A stretch of 19,223 nucleotides of DNA from Stramenopiles sp. TOSAG23-6 (Eukaryota > Sar): the NCBI GenBank assembly GCA_900128565.1, contig LT636052.1, forward strand, positions 1 to 19,223, in the 5' to 3' direction. Below the pieces are notes generated by a model. That model was not told where the DNA came from. It saw nothing but the letters and a program-made list of their open reading frames with translations, and did no database searches. Of this stretch, positions 15,570 to 19,223 are shown piece after piece. How positions within the stretch are numbered: the stretch's first letter is position 1; each line of letters begins with the position of its first letter. The position numbers and the translations under genes are program-made.

Positions 15570-16956
15570 CGTACGAAATGTTGTACCTAACATTTTTTTT
15601 TTTAAATATTTTTCCAAAATGTATGTAGTACTAAACCCTGCAAAACCGATTTATTCTTAAAATCAATGGTACCTAGAGAAATAAAGCAATTGCAAGCTGT
15701 ACACTTTGGTAAACATTATATACAATATCCTTATTCTGTCATGTCTCGATTATATGGAACTGCGAAATTTAAAAAAACGACATGTATGTTTTAATTTTTT
15801 TTTTACAAAAAAATCGATTTTATTTTTTTTTTTTTGGTAAAAAAATTTTGTACCTAACAAATTTTCAAAATTTATTTTGAAATATTTTTCTAAAATACAT
15901 GGCTTATAATGGATCATTTACCAAAATGCCCATATTCCAATCAACCTCCTTTATTTTTTGATTTGAAAGGGGCAGATGAAAACTCAAATCCTCTTTGTTT
16001 TACACCTGAATATCGACGAAAAAATGTATGTTTTATTTTTATTTTTTAAATTTGAAATTGAATTTTTTTTTTACAAAAATTTTGTACGTAACAAAAAAAA
16101 TGTAGATTTTTTTTTGAAATATTTTTCCAAAATACATGCATTGTGTCATGATTTGGAGTGGGAGAAAAATATAATGGATATTCAAAAAAAAGAAAGAGTA
16201 TTTGGTGATCATAATGGGAAAGACGAAAGTGATAATATATTTGAAACTTTATGGCAAGATACATTGTGGATGCAAAATAATGGACTCATGGATTATTCAG
16301 CAGTATTGTACGTTTTTATTATGAATTCAAGTTTTTTTTTTTTTTTTTGGTTTTTGTGAAAAAAAAAATTCAAAAAATTTGTTAGGTACGAAATTTCGTA
16401 TGAAAAAAAAAATTAAATTTTTTTTTAAATTTTTGATGAAAACATTTCACATTACATGGGAATTTGTCCTTTTGTGGACACTCATATGAATAAGTTATTG
16501 AAACTTGCTCTGTACTTAATACAGGAGGAAAGTTTATCATGTACTGAAGTAAAATCATTATTTACTCGTCAAAAGTTATCTGATTTTAATTTTAATGAAA
16601 AACATGTATGTTTTTTTTTTTTTAACAAAAAATTCGAATTTTTTTTTTTTGAAAATTTTGTACCTAACATTTTTTTTTTTTTTTTGAAATATTTTTCCAA
16701 AATACATGATATTGATTTTGATAATATTAAATTAAACAAAAACTTTTTCCCCTCAAAAATGGTAAAGAATATAAAAGAACAAAAGTATGGTCGGAATGAA
16801 AGCAATAACCAATATAGCACAGAAGAATTACGTAGATGTTTGTCATTTCTTCGAACAAATGATGATAATGCTGAAAATCTACGATGGCACACCCATCGTT
16901 TTGATTGTAATTCTTGTATTCTTTTGTATTGTTGTATTTCTAATTCTGTCATTTGA
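14588..16956 (+). CDS. Coiled-coil plus PIP-kinase-like protein, C-terminus lost at junction
   Basis: Exons: 14588-15505, 15625-15783, 15901-16025, 16138-16307, 16458-16605 and 16708 onward. Five introns close the frame. N-terminal part: long coiled coil (LAREKVQNAKKRILELEEK), then Asp/Ser-rich linker. From exon 10 the text resembles a phosphatidylinositol-phosphate kinase: a lysine in DLFLKSMVPREIK (place of the ATP-binding Lys), IQYPYSVMSRLYG, FFDLKG (compare RFDLKG) and NGLMDYSAVLGI (compare LMDYSLLVG). The family's later IID metal-binding motif and C-terminus are not found. Sense coding appears to stop at the inverted repeat at 16881-16899; the 25 codons after it to the stop at 16954-16956 are antisense to the opposite gene. 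The start is unknown: exon 14588 follows an intron, out of frame with the ankyrin gene. The kinase assignment is moderate; activity is unproven. Confidence 0.65.
15506..15624 (+). mobile_element. Introner-like intron with a long T-run
   Basis: Begins GTATGTTTTATT, then an uninterrupted T-run of about 40, core CGTACGAAATGTTGTACC then TAAC, and end CCAAAATGTAT. Removal reads LPAEGSTKPCK in frame. Confidence 0.75.
15784..15900 (+). mobile_element. Introner-like non-canonical intron
   Basis: Begins GTATGTTTTAAT, core AAATTTTGTACCTAAC, ends CTAAAATACAT. Direct repeat ACAT. Removal reads KKTTWLIMDHL in frame. Confidence 0.85.
16026..16137 (+). mobile_element. Introner-like non-canonical intron
   Basis: Begins GTATGTTTTATT, core AAATTTTGTACGTAAC (C to G in the branch-like motif), ends CCAAAATACAT. 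Removal reads YRRKNALCHDLEW in frame. Confidence 0.85.
16308..16457 (+). mobile_element. Introner-like element in reverse orientation, still an in-frame intron
   Basis: In this plus-strand gene the core reads GTTAGGTACGAAATTTCG, the antisense form. The flanks are reversed too: TTTTTGTGAAAA precedes it and GATGAAAACATTTCACAT follows. The ends are GTACGTTTTT and CACATTACAT. Removal joins the two halves of the PIP-kinase motif (MDYSAVLGICPF) in frame. Confidence 0.75.
16606..16707 (+). mobile_element. Introner-like non-canonical intron
   Basis: Begins GTATGTTTTT, core GAAAATTTTGTACCTAAC, ends CCAAAATACAT. CATG... direct repeat; removal reads NEKHDIDFDN in frame. Confidence 0.85.
16881..16899. 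repeat. Inverted repeat where two convergent genes collide
   Basis: ACGATGG at 16881-16887 and CCATCGT at 16893-16899 are separated by CACAC. Plus-strand coding of the kinase-like gene and minus-strand coding of the ARF-like gene both look genuine up to this point and antisense beyond it, and neither has its own stop before it. It may be a rearrangement breakpoint or an assembly foldback. Confidence 0.6.
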
Positions 16957-19175
16957 ATATCTCCAATGTTGCTACTTGGATCATATAAAGTATTATTCTC
17001 ATTATCCTTATTATTAATATTTTCCGTATTTTCTAATTTTGTTGTATTTGTTGCAGTACCAAATATTTGATGTGTAACGTTACCAAACATATGATTTGAC
17101 GTATTGTTTTTTGTATCTAATGTTTTTTGTTTCAATGATACCCCAAATGACTTTGCTTCTTGTGCCTTTTGTGCCATATGACTACGTATATCATTTGCAT
17201 TCAATGCTTTGGCTTCTATTGCTAAATCTTTTGCTTTTTTTTGTGCTTCTTCAACTTTTTGTTTTGCTTTTTCAGTAGTCTCAATGGCAAATTCAGTGGC
17301 TTTCTCCTTTGTTTCTGCCGCAATGATTGCAGCTTTCTTCTTAGCTGCCTCAGCAACACGACTTCCAGCCTTAAAAATTTCAGACATGGTTATGTTCCCA
17401 TCTTCATCGAGATCAATTTCTTCCATCGCCATTGCTTTCGCAGATTGTACATAACGACAACAAGTAATGTATTGTGAAAACATATGAAACACTCAAAATT
17501 TGTTATTATAATACATTTTGAATTAATTATAAAAAAAACAAAACATTCGAAATTAATTTCAAAAAAAAAATGTTAGGTACGGAATTTCGTATGAAAAAAA
17601 CAAAACACATACATGAATGGTTTTGAAATCTTTATGAATATTCGACCAATTCTTGTTTTTGACATTTTTCTTGTAAATGCATTACATCGTTCAAAAGGAC
17701 CAGGATATGTATAGTGAAAAAAAAAAAAACGTTACAAAATTAAATTAGTTTATGAAAAAAAAAATTTTACAAAAAAAAAAAGTTTTTACAAAAAAAAAAA
17801 AAAATCTAGAGAGAATTATTTACATGTTCGTTTAAACCATGATTGTCTTCCACGATAATCTGGTACATCATTAAGCTCTAATTCTTGAATAGTATTAGAT
17901 TTTGTTGCTTCTGTTAAAACAACTGCATGAGCACCTGATCCAGACTCTCCCATTGAATAAAATAACCAATCCATGGCATGACGTACACCTATTCGTGAAA
18001 AAACGTAGAAAATAAAAAAAAAGTATTAGGTATGAAATATTTTTACGGAAAAAAAAAATTAAAATTTTAAAAAAATTTTTAAAAAATTTTCAAATTTTAA
18101 AAATTTCAATCAAAATTCATTATGAAAACGTACCAACACCACGAGGATGTTTTCGTGTTGTAAGAGCTTGGAGAGGGAGAATTCTCCAAAATCGTTTCGG
18201 TTTTTTATTTGATTTACTTTTTGTTTTGTTTTGTGTATCATCTATCAACGGTTTTGAAGATCCTAAAATTTTTTTTAATTTTAAATATGTCGATAACAAA
18301 CCTGTTCGCATAGCTGTAAACTTATCCTGTTTTGAAGCTAAAACTAAAAGAGGCACTCATGTTATTAAGAAAATATTTCAAAAAAATTCTAAAAAATTTG
18401 TTAGGTACAAAATTTCGTATGAAAAAAAAAATTCATAGTAAAAAATAAAATAAAAACATACCATTTAAAGATGCATCTCTTGATATCATTTTTAATTGAG
18501 CTCTGGCAGTTTCAAAAGAAGAAAGTTTCGATACTACAATAGACTTGTTATATGTCAAATTTTAATGAAAACATGTCAGGTACAATATTTCGTACGAAAA
18601 AACTAAAAAAAAATAAATTCGAAATTTGATGATAAAGTACCTGATGAATCTACGAAAAATATTATGCCATCTGTTCCAGGAAAATATTTAGACCAATGTT
18701 GTTGGATATGTTCTTTTCCACTTATTTCCCAAAATTGTACCTATAATGAGTGAAAAGAAACGTTTTAAAACATTTGATTTTTTTTTGTTAGGCACAAAAT
18801 TTTCATACAAAAATGAATAAAAAAATGAATAAAAAAATGAATAAAAAAATGAAAAAAAATACATTTGAAATTCATGATGAAAACGTACATTTCTGTTTCC
18901 ATACCGTACAGTGCTTATAGAGAGAGGGGCTACTGTTGGTTCAATACAAATTGTGAAGAAATATTTTTGTTTTGTAAAAAAAAAAAAAAGTTAAAAAATT
19001 AATTTTTTTTTTTTTGAAATTTAAAAAAAAAATTTAAATGAAAACAAACTCGATGTGAAGGTCGGTACAACCCTCTGCGTTTTTTCCTACGACTTCCATT
19101 GTTGTATGCATCTCGTCCATCATCATAAGGTTGGTCTAAAACTTGTTTAATAAATGCAGTTTTTCCAGAATTGAC
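16893..19175 (-). CDS. ARF-like GTPase with C-terminal EF-hand and helical extension, both ends incomplete
   Basis: Minus-strand exons: 19175-19050, about 18945-18889, 18740-18641, 18551-18462, 18358-18134, 17988-17824, 17706-17613 and 17466 to about 16893. The 5' end lies beyond the right edge. Motifs in ARF order: P-loop end NSGKT, switch I EPTVAPLS, switch II WEISGKEH (family WDxGGQ; second G kept, Q replaced), FVDSSDNKS, PLLVLASKQD (family NKQD, N replaced by S), and the end helix GVRHAMDWLF. A basic insert lies before the last strand. The exons then continue in frame with a canonical EF-hand loop DLDEDGNITMSE, followed by about 70 residues of Ala/Lys/Glu amphipathic helix and an Asn-rich tail. 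Such GTPases act at membranes in trafficking or cilia; the EF-hand suggests calcium control. The changed residues may alter nucleotide handling. The fusion rests on introns at 17823-17707 and 17612-17467 that close the frame. Confidence 0.8.
17467..17612 (-). mobile_element. Introner-like non-canonical intron, last in the ARF-like gene
   Basis: In sense it begins GTATGTGTTTTG, has CATACGAAATTCCGTACC then TAAC, and ends TTTTCACAATACAT. Removal joins ISKPFI to TCCRYVQSAKAM, just before the EF-hand. Confidence 0.8.
17707..17823 (-). other. Non-AG intron linking the GTPase domain to its extension
   Basis: In sense it begins GTAAATAATTC and ends TTTTCACTATACAT. The core is badly decayed. The cut gives SWFKRTYPGPFERC in frame. 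This junction carries the fusion claim. Confidence 0.6.
17989..18133 (-). other. GT-AG intron of the ARF-like gene
   Basis: In sense GTACGTTTTC to CACGAATAG. ARF-family alignment of the final helix (GVGVRHAMDWLF) supports the AG end. The element core is degenerate (plus-strand GTATTAGGTATGAAATA). Confidence 0.75.
18359..18461 (-). mobile_element. Introner-like non-canonical intron
   Basis: In sense it begins GTATGTTTTTAT, carries CATACGAAATTTTGTACC then TAAC, and ends CTTAATAACAT. The junction reads SLNGVPLLVLASKQD, fixed by the ARF guanine-binding motif just after it. Confidence 0.85.
18552..18640 (-). mobile_element. Short introner-like non-canonical intron
   Basis: In sense it begins GTACTTTATC, core CGTACGAAATATTGTACC then TGAC, ends ATTTGACAT. 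The junction reads FFVDSSDNKSIVV, matching the ARF-family VDSND region. Confidence 0.8.
18741..18888 (-). other. GT-AG intron with element core and 11-bp tandem repeat
   Basis: In sense GTACGTTTTC to CACTCATTATAG, with GTAC at both junctions. It contains TATGAAAATTTTGTGCC then TAAC, and an ATGAATAAAAA-type unit repeated about four times (18810-18858). The ARF text GNRNVQFWEISG fixes the boundary. Confidence 0.8.
18949..19049 (-). other. Intron after the P-loop exon, boundaries uncertain
   Basis: In sense it starts GTTTGTTTTC and ends near TTCACAATT. The 3' cut can lie before TGT or before ATT at 18948-18945. Neither choice ends in AG. The exons on both sides are clearly ARF-like. Confidence 0.5.
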
Positions 19176-19223
19176 ATGTAAAAAAAAAATATTTCAAAAT
19201 TTTTTTTTTTTTTTTTTTGTTAG

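Noticed and set aside
17096-17477. Plus-strand frames opposite the EF-hand exon
   Set aside because: The minus strand carries a canonical EF-hand loop and continues the ARF-like gene in frame; the plus frames are shadows.
34-19223. CRISPR array
   Set aside because: The repeated cores are spaced by gene exons and vary in spacing and sequence; they sit in introns of eukaryotic genes.

Overview
The window is AT-rich nuclear DNA from an intron-dense eukaryote, most likely a free-living or parasitic protist. The evidence is a full THO-complex gene (THOC1), an ARF-type GTPase, a PIP-kinase-like protein, an ankyrin protein and a fibronectin-III protein, all split by short T-rich introns. I cannot name the species. 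Stops behave as in the standard code. A syndinian/dinoflagellate-type parasite or another protist lineage with introner elements would fit, but that is inference.

Layout, left to right: (1) 102-1750 minus, FN3/coiled-coil protein, running off the left edge; (2) 1751-2184, divergent promoter region with two heat-shock-element-like repeats; (3) 2185-5867 plus, secreted protein of unknown function in 9 exons; (4) 6169-6497 minus, short helical/TPR-like gene with a reading-frame break; (5) 6637-9345 plus, THOC1 in 7 exons; (6) 9346-9851, intergenic region with microsatellites and a minisatellite ending at the next start codon; (7) 9852-14491 plus, acidic, apparently secreted protein with ankyrin repeats; (8) 14588-16956 plus, coiled-coil plus PIP-kinase-like protein, joined to the previous gene by an intron but out of frame by one base; (9) 16893-19175 minus, ARF-like GTPase fused to an EF-hand and a long amphipathic helix. 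Genes 8 and 9 run head-on into each other at a perfect 7-bp inverted repeat.

The main discovery is in the introns. By hand I reconstructed 36 complete introns. Most share one architecture: a GTATG-type 5' end, T-runs, a near-palindrome GTACGAAATTTTGTAC followed by CTAAC (a branch-point-like motif), then TTTGAAATATTTTTCC and a 3' end AAAATACAT. They do not end in AG. The boundaries lie in a short direct repeat (usually CAT) and the two ends are inverted repeats (ATGTAT / ATACAT). Cutting as AT|GT...AT| kept the reading frame in 27 of 28 introns of this class, while ordinary GT-AG introns occur in the same genes. One copy is inserted in reverse orientation, some introns hold two copies, and neighbouring introns are near-identical. 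Together this suggests an active or recently active introner (intron-making mobile element) family, removed by a splicing mode that does not need a terminal AG. THOC1 and the ARF-like gene give independent protein-homology anchors for the boundaries.
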